This document shows, in pieces, positions 1 to 9,224 of a stretch of DNA of 64,000 nt. The position numbers and the translations under genes are program-made. Numbering within the stretch: position 1 is the stretch's first letter; every line of letters starts with the position of its first letter. Below the pieces are notes generated by a model, which was given only the letters and a program-made list of their open reading frames with translations, was not told the origin of the DNA and ran no database searches. This DNA comes from Bradyrhizobium sp. CIAT3101 (GTDB lineage: Bacteria > Pseudomonadota > Alphaproteobacteria > Rhizobiales > Xanthobacteraceae): positions 4,671,001 through 4,735,000 of the forward strand of contig NZ_CP121634.1 of assembly GCF_029714945.1 (NCBI RefSeq), given 5' to 3'.

Positions 1-543
1 CGATCGCTGTTCCTGCTTGTCAGCCACGCGCCCGCGCGCGTGCTCGCCACGATCCAGTCGCGTTGCCGCAAGCTGCGTTTGCGGTCGCTGACGACCGACG
101 AGGTCATTCGCGCAGCCGCCACGGCCGCCGATCTCGCTCCGACCGATCTGGCTTTGCGCGAGGCCGCGGAGGCCTCCGAAGGCAGCGTCGCACGGGCACT
201 GACCCTGCTCGGCGGTGATGCGCTGAAGCTCCAGCAGCGCACGGCGGCACTGCTTTCACGTCTGCCGCAAGTGGATCCGCGCGAATTGCATACGCTCGGC
301 GAATCCCTTGGCACCAGCGACCGCGTCGCGCTTGCGGCCTTCATCGACGGCATCGATCGCTGGATCGCCGAACGCCTCCATTCCGACGAGGCCAATGCCA
401 ACCAGAACCTGCCGCGCCTTGCGCGCCTAGCTGAGGTATGGGAAAAGATCGTCCGCGCCGCGCGCGACACCGAAACCTATAATCTGGAGCGAAAGCCCTT
501 GGTTTTCTCGGTGTTCGGCTGGCTGGCGGACGCAACGCGCTAG
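1..543 (+). CDS. holB: DNA polymerase III subunit delta' (C-terminal part, 5' end outside window)
   Basis: This is the C-terminal part of the clamp-loader delta' subunit, which helps load the sliding clamp during replication. The reading frame is open from base 1 and begins with the motif SHAPARVLATIQSRCRKL, the end of the AAA+ core seen in HolB/DnaX proteins (a serine-rich stretch followed by SRC). The remaining 170 or so residues are alpha-helical, as expected for the lid and collar domains. The 5' end, including the P-loop, lies before the window. The stop codon at 541-543 is embedded in the left arm of a palindromic repeat. metG follows on the same strand after about 105 bases. Assignment rests on the SRC region and the holB-metG-tatD-MBL order common in alphaproteobacteria. 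Confidence 0.85.
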   Translation, partial: RSLFLLVSHAPARVLATIQSRCRKLRLRSLTTDEVIRAAATAADLAPTDLALREAAEASEGSVARALTLLGGDALKLQQRTAALLSRLPQVDPRELHTLGESLGTSDRVALAAFIDGIDRWIAERLHSDEANANQNLPRLARLAEVWEKIVRAARDTETYNLERKPLVFSVFGWLADATR

Positions 544-589
544 AGCATGATCCGGAAAAGTGTGCAGGTTTTCCGAGAAGACCATGCTC
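543..589. repeat. Palindromic intergenic repeat between holB and metG
   Basis: The arms GAGCATGATCCGGAAAA and TTTTCCGAGAAGACCATGCTC can pair with a short loop. I remember very similar palindromes (GAGCATGATCCGGAAAA...) as abundant short repeats in Bradyrhizobium and related Rhizobiales. It overlaps the holB stop codon, so it would form a hairpin at the end of the holB message and may act as a processing or termination element. Confidence 0.65.
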
Positions 590-650
590 AGAACAATAAC
601 CGAACCCAAATTCGTTTCCAAATTTCGAGAAGCCGGTAAAGGAATTCGTC

Positions 651-2642
651 GTGGCAACACGAGCTAAGAAAACCGCCAAGGGCAAGAGCAGCAAGAAGAA
701 GGCTTCCAAGAAGGCCGCGAAGAAGGCTGTGAAGGCGCTCGCGCGCAAAGCTGCCAAGAAGGTCAAGAAGACCAAGAAGGCGGCCGCCAAGAAGGGCGTG
801 AAGAAGGGCGCGACGAAGACGGCAAAGAAGGTCGGCAAGAAGGCTTCGAAGAAGCAGGTCGTCGCCAAGAAAGCCGTGACAAAGAAGGCTGCCAAGAAGC
901 CCGCCAAGGCTCCGGCGAAGAAGGTGGCCAAGAAGGCGAGGGTGAGCGCGCCCGCCGTGATGTCCGCTCCGGTCGCCGCGCCGGCGCCTGTCGGCACACC
1001 GCCGAAGACTGTGAAGCCCAAAGTGTCGAAACCGAAGGCGCCGCCTGCGCCGAAGCCGTTGGCTGCGCCGAAGGCGGCCGCGCCCGTAGCGGCGCCCGCG
1101 CGCGACAACGTTTTCTACATCACCACCGCCATCGCCTATCCCAACGGCGTTCCGCATATCGGTCACGCCTATGAGGCGATCGCCACCGACGTGCTGGCGC
1201 GCTTTGCGCGGCTCGACGGCAAGGACGTGTTCTTCCTGACCGGCACCGACGAGCACGGTCTCAAGATGGTCCAGACCGCACAGAACGAGGGCCTGACGCC
1301 CGCCGCGCTCGCGACCCGCAACGCCGCCCGCTTCAAGGAGATGGACGAGCGGCTCAACGTGTCGTTCGACCGTTTCATCCGTACCACCGAAGAGCAGCAC
1401 CATCGCTCGACCCAGGAGATCTGGCGTCGCATGGAGGCGAACGGCGACATCTATGCCGATACCTATTCCGGCTGGTACTCCGTGCGCGACGAAGCCTATT
1501 ACGCCGAGGACGAGACGCGCCTGAACGACGACGGCGTGCGGCTGGGACCGCAGGGCACGCCGGTCGAATGGGTCGAGGAGAAGAGCTATTTCTTCCGCCT
1601 CTCGGCCTATCAGGACAAGCTGCTCAGGCTCTACACGGATCGCCCTGATTTCATCGGACCGGACTCCCGCAAGAACGAGGTGGTGAGCTTCGTCAAGGGT
1701 GGCCTGCGCGATCTCTCGATCTCGCGCACGACGTTCGACTGGGGCGTCAAGGTGCCTGGCGACGAAGAGCACGTGATGTATGTCTGGGTCGATGCGCTGA
1801 CCAACTACATCACGGGCGTCGGCTTCCCCGACGAGAGCGACCAGAACTGGCGCTACTGGCCGGCCGACGTGCACATCATCGGCAAGGACATCATCCGCTT
1901 CCACGCTGTGTACTGGCCCGCATTCCTGATGTCGGCCGGTATTCCCGTGCAGAAGCGGGTCTATGCTCACGGCTTCCTGTTCAACAGGGGCGAGAAGATG
2001 TCGAAGTCGGTCGGCAACGTCGTCGATCCCTTCAACCTCGCCGACCAGTATGGCGTCGACCAGATGCGCTATTTCTTCCTGCGCGAGGTCCCGTTCGGCC
2101 AGGATGGCAACTACAACCATGAAGCCATCGTCGCGCGCATCAATGCCGATCTCGCCAACGATCTCGGCAATCTCGCGCAGCGCTCGCTGTCGATGATCGC
2201 CAAACAGCTCGGCGGCGTGCTGCCCGAGCCCGGCGAGTTCAGCGACAACGACAAGGCGATCCTGGCGATGGCCGACGGCATGATCGCGGCCGGCCGCGAA
2301 GCGATGTCGACGCAGCAGATCCATCAATGGCTCAACGCTGTGTGGGCGGTGGTCGCGGAAGCCAACCGCTATTTTGCGGGCGAGGCGCCGTGGGCGCTGG
2401 CCAAGACCGACCCGGCGCGGCAGAAGACGGTGCTGTACGTCACCGCCGAAGTGGTGCGCCAGATCGCGATCCTGGCCCAGCCGGCTATGCCGACCGCATC
2501 GAGCTTGCTGCTCGACAGCCTTGGCATTCCCGCAGGCGAGCGCGACTTTGCGATGCTTGGCGGTGCCAGGCGGATCGCGCCCGGTTCGACACTGCCGGCG
2601 CCGACGCCGGCGTTCCCGCGCTACATCGAGCCGGCGGCCTGA
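651..2642 (+). CDS. metG: Methionyl-tRNA synthetase with lysine-rich N-terminal extension
   Basis: It charges tRNA-Met with methionine in the cytoplasm. The class I core starts near residue 151 ([16 protein letters not shown]). The HIGH signature is at residues 169-172 and KMSKS at 449-453, followed by the anticodon-binding helical domain. The loop that carries zinc-binding cysteines in other MetRS proteins (residues about 260-300) has no cysteines, so this is a zinc-less type. There is no C-terminal EMAP-like tRNA-binding domain; the protein ends at residue 663. Residues 1-98 are an almost pure Lys/Ala tail of AAKK-type repeats like histone H1, followed by a Pro/Ala/Lys linker to residue 150. 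The GTG start at 651 is the first in-frame start after the repeat. No stop separates tail and core, so the tail appears to be part of the enzyme. Confidence 0.93.
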   Translation: MATRAKKTAKGKSSKKKASKKAAKKAVKALARKAAKKVKKTKKAAAKKGVKKGATKTAKKVGKKASKKQVVAKKAVTKKAAKKPAKAPAKKVAKKARVSAPAVMSAPVAAPAPVGTPPKTVKPKVSKPKAPPAPKPLAAPKAAAPVAAPARDNVFYITTAIAYPNGVPHIGHAYEAIATDVLARFARLDGKDVFFLTGTDEHGLKMVQTAQNEGLTPAALATRNAARFKEMDERLNVSFDRFIRTTEEQHHRSTQEIWRRMEANGDIYADTYSGWYSVRDEAYYAEDETRLNDDGVRLGPQGTPVEWVEEKSYFFRLSAYQDKLLRLYTDRPDFIGPDSRKNEVVSFVKGGLRDLSISRTTFDWGVKVPGDEEHVMYVWVDALTNYITGVGFPDESDQNWRYWPADVHIIGKDIIRFHAVYWPAFLMSAGIPVQKRVYAHGFLFNRGEKMSKSVGNVVDPFNLADQYGVDQMRYFFLREVPFGQDGNYNHEAIVARINADLANDLGNLAQRSLSMIAKQLGGVLPEPGEFSDNDKAILAMADGMIAAGREAMSTQQIHQWLNAVWAVVAEANRYFAGEAPWALAKTDPARQKTVLYVTAEVVRQIAILAQPAMPTASSLLLDSLGIPAGERDFAMLGGARRIAPGSTLPAPTPAFPRYIEPAA

Positions 2643-2654
2643 GGCGTTCGCACG

Positions 2655-3431
2655 ATGCTGGTCGATAGTCACTGCCATCTGGATTTTCCGGACTTTGCGG
2701 AGGATCTCGACGGGATCGTGTCTCGTGCCCGCGCGGCCGGGATCGGCCGCATGGTCACGATCTCGACGCGGGTGCGAAAGCTCGATCAGCTTCTCGCCAT
2801 CGCCGGGCGCTACGACGACGTCTATTGCTCGGTCGGTACCCATCCGCACAATGCGGACGAGGAGGACGGCATTTCGCCGGACGAGCTGATCGCGCTGACG
2901 CAGCATCCGAAGGTCGTCGCACTCGGCGAAGCCGGGCTCGATTACTTCTATGACGACGGCTCGCCGGAGGCGCAGGCGAGGGGTTTTCGTGCCCACATCG
3001 CGGCGGCGCGCGTCACCGGCCTGCCGCTGGTGATCCACACCCGCGAAGCCGACGAGGATTGCGCCCGCATCCTGGAAGAGGAGGCGGCGAAGGGGGCGTT
3101 TCGCGCGGTGCTGCATTGTTACACCGGCGGGCGCGAGCTGGCGCTGAAGGCGGTGTCGCTCGGGCTCTATATCGGGTTCACGGGTATCCTGACCTTCAAG
3201 AAGTCGGATGCCTTGCGTGCGCTTGCGGCCGAACTGCCGTCCGACCGTATTCTGGTTGAAACAGACTCGCCCTACCTTGCGCCGGGCAAGTTCCGGGGCA
3301 AGCGCAACGAGCCTGCCTATGTGGTCGAGGTCGCCAAGGTGCTGGCCGAGACGCGCGGCGTGTCGCTCGAAGAGATTTCACACCAGACCAGCGAAAACTT
3401 CTTCCGCCTGTTCTCCAAGGTGAAAGCTTAA
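2655..3431 (+). CDS. tatD: TatD-family metal-dependent hydrolase (deoxyribonuclease)
   Basis: This TIM-barrel hydrolase of the TatD/YcfH family usually acts as a metal-dependent exonuclease. The metal ligands are visible: the N-terminal DSHCHLDF (His6 and His8), the glutamate of GEAGLDY, the histidines of VIHTREAD and LHCYTGG, and the aspartate of ETDSPYLAP. Its 258 residues are typical for the family. It starts 12 bases after metG and is followed by the MBL hydrolase after 14 bases, so the three are probably co-transcribed; this metG-tatD-MBL order is common in alphaproteobacteria. YcfH or TatD naming cannot be distinguished from sequence alone. Confidence 0.9.
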   Translation: MLVDSHCHLDFPDFAEDLDGIVSRARAAGIGRMVTISTRVRKLDQLLAIAGRYDDVYCSVGTHPHNADEEDGISPDELIALTQHPKVVALGEAGLDYFYDDGSPEAQARGFRAHIAAARVTGLPLVIHTREADEDCARILEEEAAKGAFRAVLHCYTGGRELALKAVSLGLYIGFTGILTFKKSDALRALAAELPSDRILVETDSPYLAPGKFRGKRNEPAYVVEVAKVLAETRGVSLEEISHQTSENFFRLFSKVKA

Positions 3432-3445
3432 AGACTAGGAGCCGC

Positions 3446-4243
3446 ATGACTCTGACGCTGACGATCCTGGGGTGCGGCTCCTCCGCCGGCGTGCCGCGCC
3501 CGGCGCTCGGCTGGGGGGCCTGCGATCCCAACAACCCCAAGAACCGCCGCCGCCGCTGCTCGCTGCTGGTCGAGAGGACGTCAAGCCACGGCACCACGCG
3601 CATCGTGATCGACACCTCGCCGGATCTGCGCGAGCAGCTCATCGACACGAATGTTGACCACATCGACGCGGTGTTCCTGACCCATGAGCATGCCGACCAG
3701 ACTCATGGCATGGACGATCTGCGCTCCGTCGTTCTCCACATGCGCAAGCGCATTCCGACCTATTTCAACCAGTCGACCGCGAAGGACATCATGGCGCGGT
3801 TCTCCTACTGCTTCATTTCCCCGGAGGGCAGCGACTATCCGCCGATCCTGACACGGCATTCGATCGAGGCAGGAGGGAGCCAAATCGTCATCGGCAAGGG
3901 CGGGGACGTGACCATGACCGCCTTCCTGGTCCAGCATGGCAACATTCCCGCGCTGGGCTATCGCATCGGCAACGCGGCCTACACGCCCGATCTCAACGAC
4001 ATCCCGCGCGAAAGTTGGGGCGCGCTGGAAAACCTCGATCTCTGGATCGTCGACGGCCTGCGCTACACCCCGCATGTCAGCCATTTCAGCATCGACGACG
4101 CGCTGTCCTGGATCGAGCGCTTCAAGCCGAAGCGTGCCGTCATCACCAACATGACGGCCGACGTCGATTACGAGGTGATCCGGCAGAAGCTGCCTTCCGG
4201 CGTGGTGCCGGCCTATGACGGACTGCGGCTGGAGACGAACTAG
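3446..4243 (+). CDS. MBL-fold metallo-hydrolase (PhnP-like)
   Basis: This is a metallo-beta-lactamase-fold hydrolase of 265 residues. It starts TILGCGSSAGVPRPALGWGACDP, a segment typical of PhnP-like phosphodiesterases. The metal-binding motif is THEHADQTHG, a variant of HxHxDH with glutamate and glutamine in the variable positions. Further ligands probably come from VQHGN and the C-terminal HVSHFSIDDA. PhnP relatives hydrolyse cyclic phosphodiesters, but the gene lies next to tatD rather than in a phosphonate cluster, so the substrate is unknown. A purine-rich ribosome-binding sequence (AGACTAGGAG) precedes the ATG. It converges tail to tail with the autotransporter gene, 2 bases apart. Confidence 0.85.
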   Translation: MTLTLTILGCGSSAGVPRPALGWGACDPNNPKNRRRRCSLLVERTSSHGTTRIVIDTSPDLREQLIDTNVDHIDAVFLTHEHADQTHGMDDLRSVVLHMRKRIPTYFNQSTAKDIMARFSYCFISPEGSDYPPILTRHSIEAGGSQIVIGKGGDVTMTAFLVQHGNIPALGYRIGNAAYTPDLNDIPRESWGALENLDLWIVDGLRYTPHVSHFSIDDALSWIERFKPKRAVITNMTADVDYEVIRQKLPSGVVPAYDGLRLETN

Positions 4244-4245
4244 CC

Positions 4246-5679
4246 TTACCAAGTGTAGCGGACTACGGCCTTGCCGGTATAGGCGCGCACCAGGCTCGAC
4301 AGCTCGCTGTCGAAGTTCGCGCTCGCCGACCAGCCGTTCAAGCCGCGCAGCTCGAGGGCTACGCCAGTCAGTGCCGAGTTAGGTGCAAGCGCCGTGGTTC
4401 CGATCACGAAGCCTTGGCCGGCCCCCTGGCCGGATCCCTGGCCGGAGAACGCCTGATACACCGCTGGCAAAGACTGCGTTGCGCTGAAATCATGCGCCCA
4501 GGCCAGACGTCCTCGCAGATCGAAGAGGCTGCCAGCGAGCACGAACGACGTGCTCGTGCGCAGGCCGAGCTCGCTGCGGCTGTCGGTAAAGCTGTTGCTG
4601 TTGCTGGAGGGCGCCCTGGACGGATCGGCAGCGTCAGCCAGCTGACCGGCGCTGGCAGCGAGGCGGAACATGGTGACCTGGCCGGCTGCGTAAGGCGTGA
4701 TGCCGAACCATGGCATCGCAATCCGGTAGCCGCTCTCGATGCGGCCCGAATAGGCGTTGGCGTTGACGGCCGGGGAGAGCTGATCGCTGCCGGCCGGCGT
4801 GACCTGATGATCACTGGTGATGGCCTGCCAGCCATAGGCCAGCGCGGTCGCGACATAGGCCGCGCCGATGGAGTGCCTGATGAAAGTGCCGGCCTGGAAC
4901 AGGTCAGAGCGGCCGCTTGAGAAATTATTGGCAAAGCCGGTGCCGCCGCCGGCAAGCGCAAAGCCCATCCGTGTCTGTGGTGAGAGCGAATAATCCGCGC
5001 CCACGGCGGTGGCGAAGCTGCGGGCCGACGAGCCGTTGCCATCGGTTGCGGTCTGCGATCCGCCGAAGCCTGCGGCCCAGATGCTCCAGTGTGGAGCCGC
5101 GAGTGACGGCTTGCCGTAGATCGCCTCATACGCATCGCGCCCGATGCCGCCGTGCGTGCGGTCATTGCCGAGATCGGCGTAGGCAGAGAGCTCCGAGTCG
5201 AACTCGGGCCGCCCGATGCCGCGTCCGTCGATGGCTGGATCAAGAAGGGTCTGCGTGAATTGCGTCATCGCCAGGAACGTGGCTTGCGCCGCATCGGTCT
5301 GTGACGTAGCAGCGGAGCCGCCGCCAAACGCCTGCCGCGTGCCGAACCGGCCTGCGCCGGCGAGCCCTGGTGGCTCTCCGTTCCAGCCGTAGTTCGGCTG
5401 CATCCCCGAGGCGCCGTTGTGGCCACTGCCGTACGGCGCGCCGCCAAAGCCAGACATCGGCGGTGGGGCGCCGAACATCGCGCCGCCCGTGCCAGCAAAA
5501 TTGTTGCCACCACCAAAATTGCCGAAGCTGCCGGGTGCATTCGGACTGGGCATGCCAAAATTCTCGGAAGCGGCGAAGCCGCCGTACTCACGCATGGCCT
5601 GCGCGTCCGCCGCGCGCGGCAGAAACAATCCAGCCGTCAATAACAGCAGCGCCAGACGCGCACGCACGTCTGTGCTCAC
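4246..5679 (-). CDS. Autotransporter-domain outer-membrane barrel protein, copy 1
   Basis: This is a probable outer-membrane beta-barrel protein. With the GTG at 5679 as start, the N-terminus is a good Sec signal peptide (MSTDVRARLALLLLTAGLFLPRAADA). A Gly/Asn/Phe/Pro-rich low-complexity segment of about 110 residues follows, then a C-terminal domain that ends in VRYTW, the terminal aromatic typical of outer-membrane barrels. The domain resembles autotransporter barrels (IWAAGFGGSQT, alternating hydrophobic strands, SELGLRTSTSFVL), but no large passenger is present. A longer frame reaches a GTG at 5736. The next gene is a paralogue sharing the segment QFTQTLLDPAIDGRG. The start choice is an inference from comparing the two paralogues. 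Confidence 0.75.
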   Translation of the reverse strand: MSTDVRARLALLLLTAGLFLPRAADAQAMREYGGFAASENFGMPSPNAPGSFGNFGGGNNFAGTGGAMFGAPPPMSGFGGAPYGSGHNGASGMQPNYGWNGEPPGLAGAGRFGTRQAFGGGSAATSQTDAAQATFLAMTQFTQTLLDPAIDGRGIGRPEFDSELSAYADLGNDRTHGGIGRDAYEAIYGKPSLAAPHWSIWAAGFGGSQTATDGNGSSARSFATAVGADYSLSPQTRMGFALAGGGTGFANNFSSGRSDLFQAGTFIRHSIGAAYVATALAYGWQAITSDHQVTPAGSDQLSPAVNANAYSGRIESGYRIAMPWFGITPYAAGQVTMFRLAASAGQLADAADPSRAPSSNSNSFTDSRSELGLRTSTSFVLAGSLFDLRGRLAWAHDFSATQSLPAVYQAFSGQGSGQGAGQGFVIGTTALAPNSALTGVALELRGLNGWSASANFDSELSSLVRAYTGKAVVRYTW

Positions 5680-5795
5680 GACAGCAACCGCATGAAGCGC
5701 CCCAACCGCGCCGGTCGCCAGCCGCGCAGCCTGCACGGCGAATCAGGTGGAATCAGCGAATCCGACGGGAAGGAAACGTAAATGCGTCTCTAACG

Positions 5796-5820
5796 TTTTC
5801 CAATCTTTTCCTGTCGTGTC
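5796..5820 (-). promoter_or_regulatory. Leader block conserved upstream of both autotransporter paralogues (copy 1)
   Basis: This 25-base block matches 7510-7534 at 21 of 25 positions. The flanking sequence down to the gene start is also alignable between the two leaders. On the minus strand it contains GGAAAAGATT. A loose -35/-10 pair (TTGGAA, 17 bases, TACGTT) can be placed here, but this is weak. It is probably promoter or regulator-binding sequence duplicated with the gene. Confidence 0.45.
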
Positions 5821-5957
5821 TCGATGTCGTCAAACATGCACGATTCATTTCAGGGCGAATTCCGATCGCCGCAAACGCAACTCCGCGCTTCTACGGGCAT
5901 GTCAGACTGGCAATGGTCGCCGTGATGCCGGCTTGGGGCCAAGTACCCGCTGCGGCC

Positions 5958-7415
5958 TCACCAGGCATAGCGCATGATGGCCTTGCCGGTGTACGACCTC
6001 ACTTGGCTTGAGAGTTCGCCATCGAGGGTTGCGGCCGCGGCCCAGCCGTTCAGCCATTTCACTTCGATGGTGCCGCCCGCGAGCGTCGAATTCGGTGCCA
6101 GCGCCGCGCCGCTTGTGACGTAGCCGAGCCCCGGCAGAGCCTGGAAAGCAGCGGGCAGAGTACCGGCAGCAGTGAAATCATGCGCCCAGGCCACGCGCGC
6201 CCGAACATTCGCGATGCCGTCGTCAAGCGCGAAGGATGTACTGGTACGCAAGCCCAGTTCGCTCCTTCTATCGTTGATGCGATCACTGCCGAAAGCAGTC
6301 GCAACGGCGTTCGCAACATAGGCTGGTAGGTTGAAGGTCATGAACTGCCCGGCGGCATAGGCGGTCACGCCGGGCCCTGGCGTGGCGAAGCGATAGCCGC
6401 TCTCAATGCGGCCGGAATAGGCATCGGCATTGAACGCAGCGTTGAGCTGATCGATGCCCGGGTGATCGCTGGTCATCGCCTGCCAGCCATAGGCGAGGGC
6501 CGTGGCGACATAGGCCCGCCCGATTGTGTGGCGGACGAACGCGCCGGTCTGGAACAGGTCGGAGCGGCCGCTTCCGGCACTGCCGGTGAAATTGGTGCCG
6601 CCGCCAGCCATTGCGAAGCCCAGCTGCGTTTGCTGCGAGAGCGAGTAATCGGCGCCGACCACAGTTGCAAAGATGCGGCTCGATGAACTGGAGCCAGACG
6701 TAGCGTTGCTGCTCGAGACCTGCGAGCCCAACCCCGAGGCCCAGACGTTCCAATGCGGCGCGTAAGACGAGCCGGGGAAGGGCAGCTTACCGTAAAAGGC
6801 CGCATAGACATCGCGCCCGACACCGCCGCGCGTTCGATCAGACTCAGACGGTGCCGCCGCATAGGCCTCAAGCGCCTGATCGACGGGCCCTGCACCGGCT
6901 CCGCGGCCGTCGATCGCGGGGTCGAGCAGAGTCTGCGTGAACTGCGTCATCGCCAGGAACGTGGCCTGTGCGGTTTCGGCCTGCGACAGCACCGCAGGGC
7001 TCGAAGGCGACAACGCAGCGACGGCGCCAACGTTCGCCGTAGCGGACGGCGCGCCGGCAACAGTTGCGACGCTCGGCTGACTGGTCACGGTATTGCTGGC
7101 AGGAGCAGGCGAGCTCGTGCCACTGCTGGCCGTCACGCTGTTGCTGGACGCGGCCGAAGCAACAGAAGCCGGACTGGCGAGCGCGGTACTCAAGGTTGTT
7201 GCCGTCAACGGCTGCGACGATGGCGCCGGACTAGCGGCCGTCACACTCGCCTGCGTTGTTTGCGACGGAACCGAAGGAATGGCGCTCTGGGTCGGCGGAG
7301 ACGCGCTGGCAGGCACCTTCGCCGGGGCTTGCGCGTTGGCGCTACCGGGTAGCAGTCCGATCATCAATAGCGGCGCGAGACGCAAAAATGCGCCGTCGCG
7401 CGAGATCAATCGCAT
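5958..7415 (-). CDS. Autotransporter-domain outer-membrane barrel protein, copy 2
   Basis: This is a paralogue of the preceding gene with the same architecture: a signal peptide (MRLISRDGAFLRLAPLLMIGLLPGSANA), a low-complexity Ser/Ala/Val/Thr/Pro-rich segment to about residue 145, and a C-terminal beta-barrel ending in MRYAW. Shared blocks with copy 1 include QFTQTLLDPAIDGRG, RTRGGVGRDVYAAFYGK (RTHGGIGRDAYEAIYGK in copy 1), VVGADYSLSQQTQLGFAMAGGG and RSELGLRTSTSF. The low-complexity parts differ completely. An in-frame ATG four codons upstream (7427) is an alternative start. Function is unknown; surface exposure is inferred from the barrel. Confidence 0.75.
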   Translation of the reverse strand: MRLISRDGAFLRLAPLLMIGLLPGSANAQAPAKVPASASPPTQSAIPSVPSQTTQASVTAASPAPSSQPLTATTLSTALASPASVASAASSNSVTASSGTSSPAPASNTVTSQPSVATVAGAPSATANVGAVAALSPSSPAVLSQAETAQATFLAMTQFTQTLLDPAIDGRGAGAGPVDQALEAYAAAPSESDRTRGGVGRDVYAAFYGKLPFPGSSYAPHWNVWASGLGSQVSSSNATSGSSSSSRIFATVVGADYSLSQQTQLGFAMAGGGTNFTGSAGSGRSDLFQTGAFVRHTIGRAYVATALAYGWQAMTSDHPGIDQLNAAFNADAYSGRIESGYRFATPGPGVTAYAAGQFMTFNLPAYVANAVATAFGSDRINDRRSELGLRTSTSFALDDGIANVRARVAWAHDFTAAGTLPAAFQALPGLGYVTSGAALAPNSTLAGGTIEVKWLNGWAAAATLDGELSSQVRSYTGKAIMRYAW

Positions 7416-7509
7416 CAACCGCCCCAACCGTACCGGTCGCCAACCGCGCGGCGCATCGTTCAGGAATCGACGAACCCGGCGCGATGGAACCGTAAGGGCG
7501 GCGCCGCCT

Positions 7510-7534
7510 TTTTCAAATCTTTTCCCGTTATGTC
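7510..7534 (-). promoter_or_regulatory. Leader block conserved upstream of both autotransporter paralogues (copy 2)
   Basis: This is the counterpart of 5796-5820 (21 of 25 bases identical), about 95 bases upstream of the chosen start of copy 2. On the minus strand it reads GGGAAAAGATTTGAAAA in its middle. Conservation of a non-coding block upstream of both copies suggests shared regulation. Confidence 0.45.
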
Positions 7535-7574
7535 CGGGGTTTCACGGGAATCCGACCCGGTCGTCGCAGATCAA

Positions 7575-9224
7575 TCAGACCGTAATCGCCTTGGCCGAGC
7601 CGACCTCGTTGCGCAGCAGGAATTTCTGGATCTTGCCCGTCGACGTCTTCGGGATCGGCCCGAACACGACCGCCTTCGGGGTCTTGAAGCCGCTCATATG
7701 CGTGCGGCAGAAGGCGATGATGTCGGCCTCGCTCGCGCTCGCGCCGTCCTTGAGCTCGACGAAGGCGCAGGGCACCTCGCCCCATTTCGGATCGGGCTTC
7801 GCGACCACGGCAGCGAACAGCACGGCCGGGTGCTTGTAGAGGATGTCCTCGACCTCCACCGACGAAATGTTCTCGCCGCCGGAGATGATGATGTCCTTGG
7901 AGCGATCCTTGATGGTGACGTAGCCGTGCTCGTCGAGCACGCCGAGATCGCCGGTGTGAAACCAGCCGCCCTCGAAGGCTTCCTTCGTCGCCTTCTCGTT
8001 CTTGAGGTAGCCCTTCATCACGATGTTGCCGCGGAACATGACCTCGCCGATGGTTTCGCCGTCGCGCGGCACCTCCTGCATGGTCTGCGGATTGATGACC
8101 GTAACGCCTTCCTCGAGCGGGTAGGGCACGCCCTGCCGGCGTTTCATTTTCGCGCGTTCGGGAGCGGGAAGCTCGTCCCAGCCGGGCTGCTCGGCGCAGA
8201 CGGAGGCGGGGCCGTAGACCTCGGTCAGGCCATAGACGTGCGTGAGCTTGATACCGATGCTTTCGGCGCCTTCGAGCACGGCGACCGGCGGGGCAGCGCC
8301 GGCGATCAGGCCGACCACGCGGCGGGCGGCACCGCCCTTCGGCGCGTCCGGCGCATTGATCAGCGTGTTGTAGACGATCGGCGCGCCGCACATGTGGGTG
8401 ACACCGTGCTGCTTGATCAGCTCGAAGATCTTGGTCGGCTCGACCTTGCGGAGGCAGACATTGATGCCGGCGGCCGCCGCCAAGGTCCAGGGAAAGCACC
8501 AGCCGTTGCAGTGGAACATCGGCAGCGTCCAGAGATAGACCGGATGCTGACCGAGATTGCCGGCAAGGATGTTGCTGACGGCATTCAGATAGGCGCCGCG
8601 ATGATGGGTGACGACGCCTTTGGGATTGCCCGTGGTGCCAGAGGTGTAGCTCAGCGCGATCGCATCCCACTCGTCCTTTGGCAGGATCGCCGCAAAATTC
8701 GGATCGCCTTGCGCGACGGCGGCTTCATATTCGAACTCGCCGATGCGCTTGCCGCCCTTAAACGAGGCATCATCGACGTCGATTACGAACGGCTTTGGCC
8801 CGCTCATTTGCGCCAACGCATCGGTGATCACGCCGGAAAACTCGGGGTCGACAAGGATGATCTTGGCGCCGCCATGATCGAGCTGGAACGCGATCGAGGG
8901 CGCATCGAGGCGGATGTTGAGCGCATTGAGCACGGCGCCCGTCATGGGCACCGCGAAGTGGGCCTCGTTCATCGCCGGAATGTTCGGCAGCATCGCCGCG
9001 ACGGTGTCGCCGACGCCGATGCCCTTGCCGGCGAGCCAGGATGCAAACCGCTTGCAGCGCTCATGCGTCTGAGCCCAGGTGAAGCTGCGGCTCTCATAGA
9101 CCGTGCTGACGTGATCCGGATACACCGCGGCGCTGCGCGCGAGGAAGCTCAGCGGCGACAGCGGCACGTAGTTGGCGGGGGTCTTGTCGAGGCCGATATT
9201 GTACTGGTTCTGCTGATCGCTCAT
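7575..9224 (-). CDS. Acyl-CoA synthetase (AMP-forming)
   Basis: This is an ANL-superfamily ligase that activates a carboxylic acid to its CoA thioester through an acyl-adenylate. The AMP-binding motif YTSGTTGNPKGV is clear. It is followed by PMFHCNGWCFPW, a pattern typical of medium-chain and methylthiopropionate-type (DmdB-like) ligases, then GLTEVYGPA, the hinge region (HTGDLGVLDEHGYVTIKDRSKD) and the C-terminal lysine in STGKIQKF. Length is 549 residues. The ATG at 9224 is preceded by GGAGGG. The gene follows the TRAP permease gene by 26 bases and is the last of a three-gene operon, which suggests that the imported acid is its substrate. Exact chain or ring specificity cannot be read from the sequence. 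Confidence 0.88.
   Translation of the reverse strand: MSDQQNQYNIGLDKTPANYVPLSPLSFLARSAAVYPDHVSTVYESRSFTWAQTHERCKRFASWLAGKGIGVGDTVAAMLPNIPAMNEAHFAVPMTGAVLNALNIRLDAPSIAFQLDHGGAKIILVDPEFSGVITDALAQMSGPKPFVIDVDDASFKGGKRIGEFEYEAAVAQGDPNFAAILPKDEWDAIALSYTSGTTGNPKGVVTHHRGAYLNAVSNILAGNLGQHPVYLWTLPMFHCNGWCFPWTLAAAAGINVCLRKVEPTKIFELIKQHGVTHMCGAPIVYNTLINAPDAPKGGAARRVVGLIAGAAPPVAVLEGAESIGIKLTHVYGLTEVYGPASVCAEQPGWDELPAPERAKMKRRQGVPYPLEEGVTVINPQTMQEVPRDGETIGEVMFRGNIVMKGYLKNEKATKEAFEGGWFHTGDLGVLDEHGYVTIKDRSKDIIISGGENISSVEVEDILYKHPAVLFAAVVAKPDPKWGEVPCAFVELKDGASASEADIIAFCRTHMSGFKTPKAVVFGPIPKTSTGKIQKFLLRNEVGSAKAITV

Noticed and set aside
651..1100. Lysine-rich region as a separate histone-like gene
   Set aside because: There is no stop codon between it and the MetRS core, and no start with a good ribosome-binding site directly before the core. 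It is kept as part of metG, with start mapping suggested.
588..3116. Very long open frame on the minus strand opposite metG and tatD
   Set aside because: It is the GC-rich mirror of two clear genes. Its protein is Arg/Gly/Leu-rich with no family pattern, and it covers two genes and their junction.
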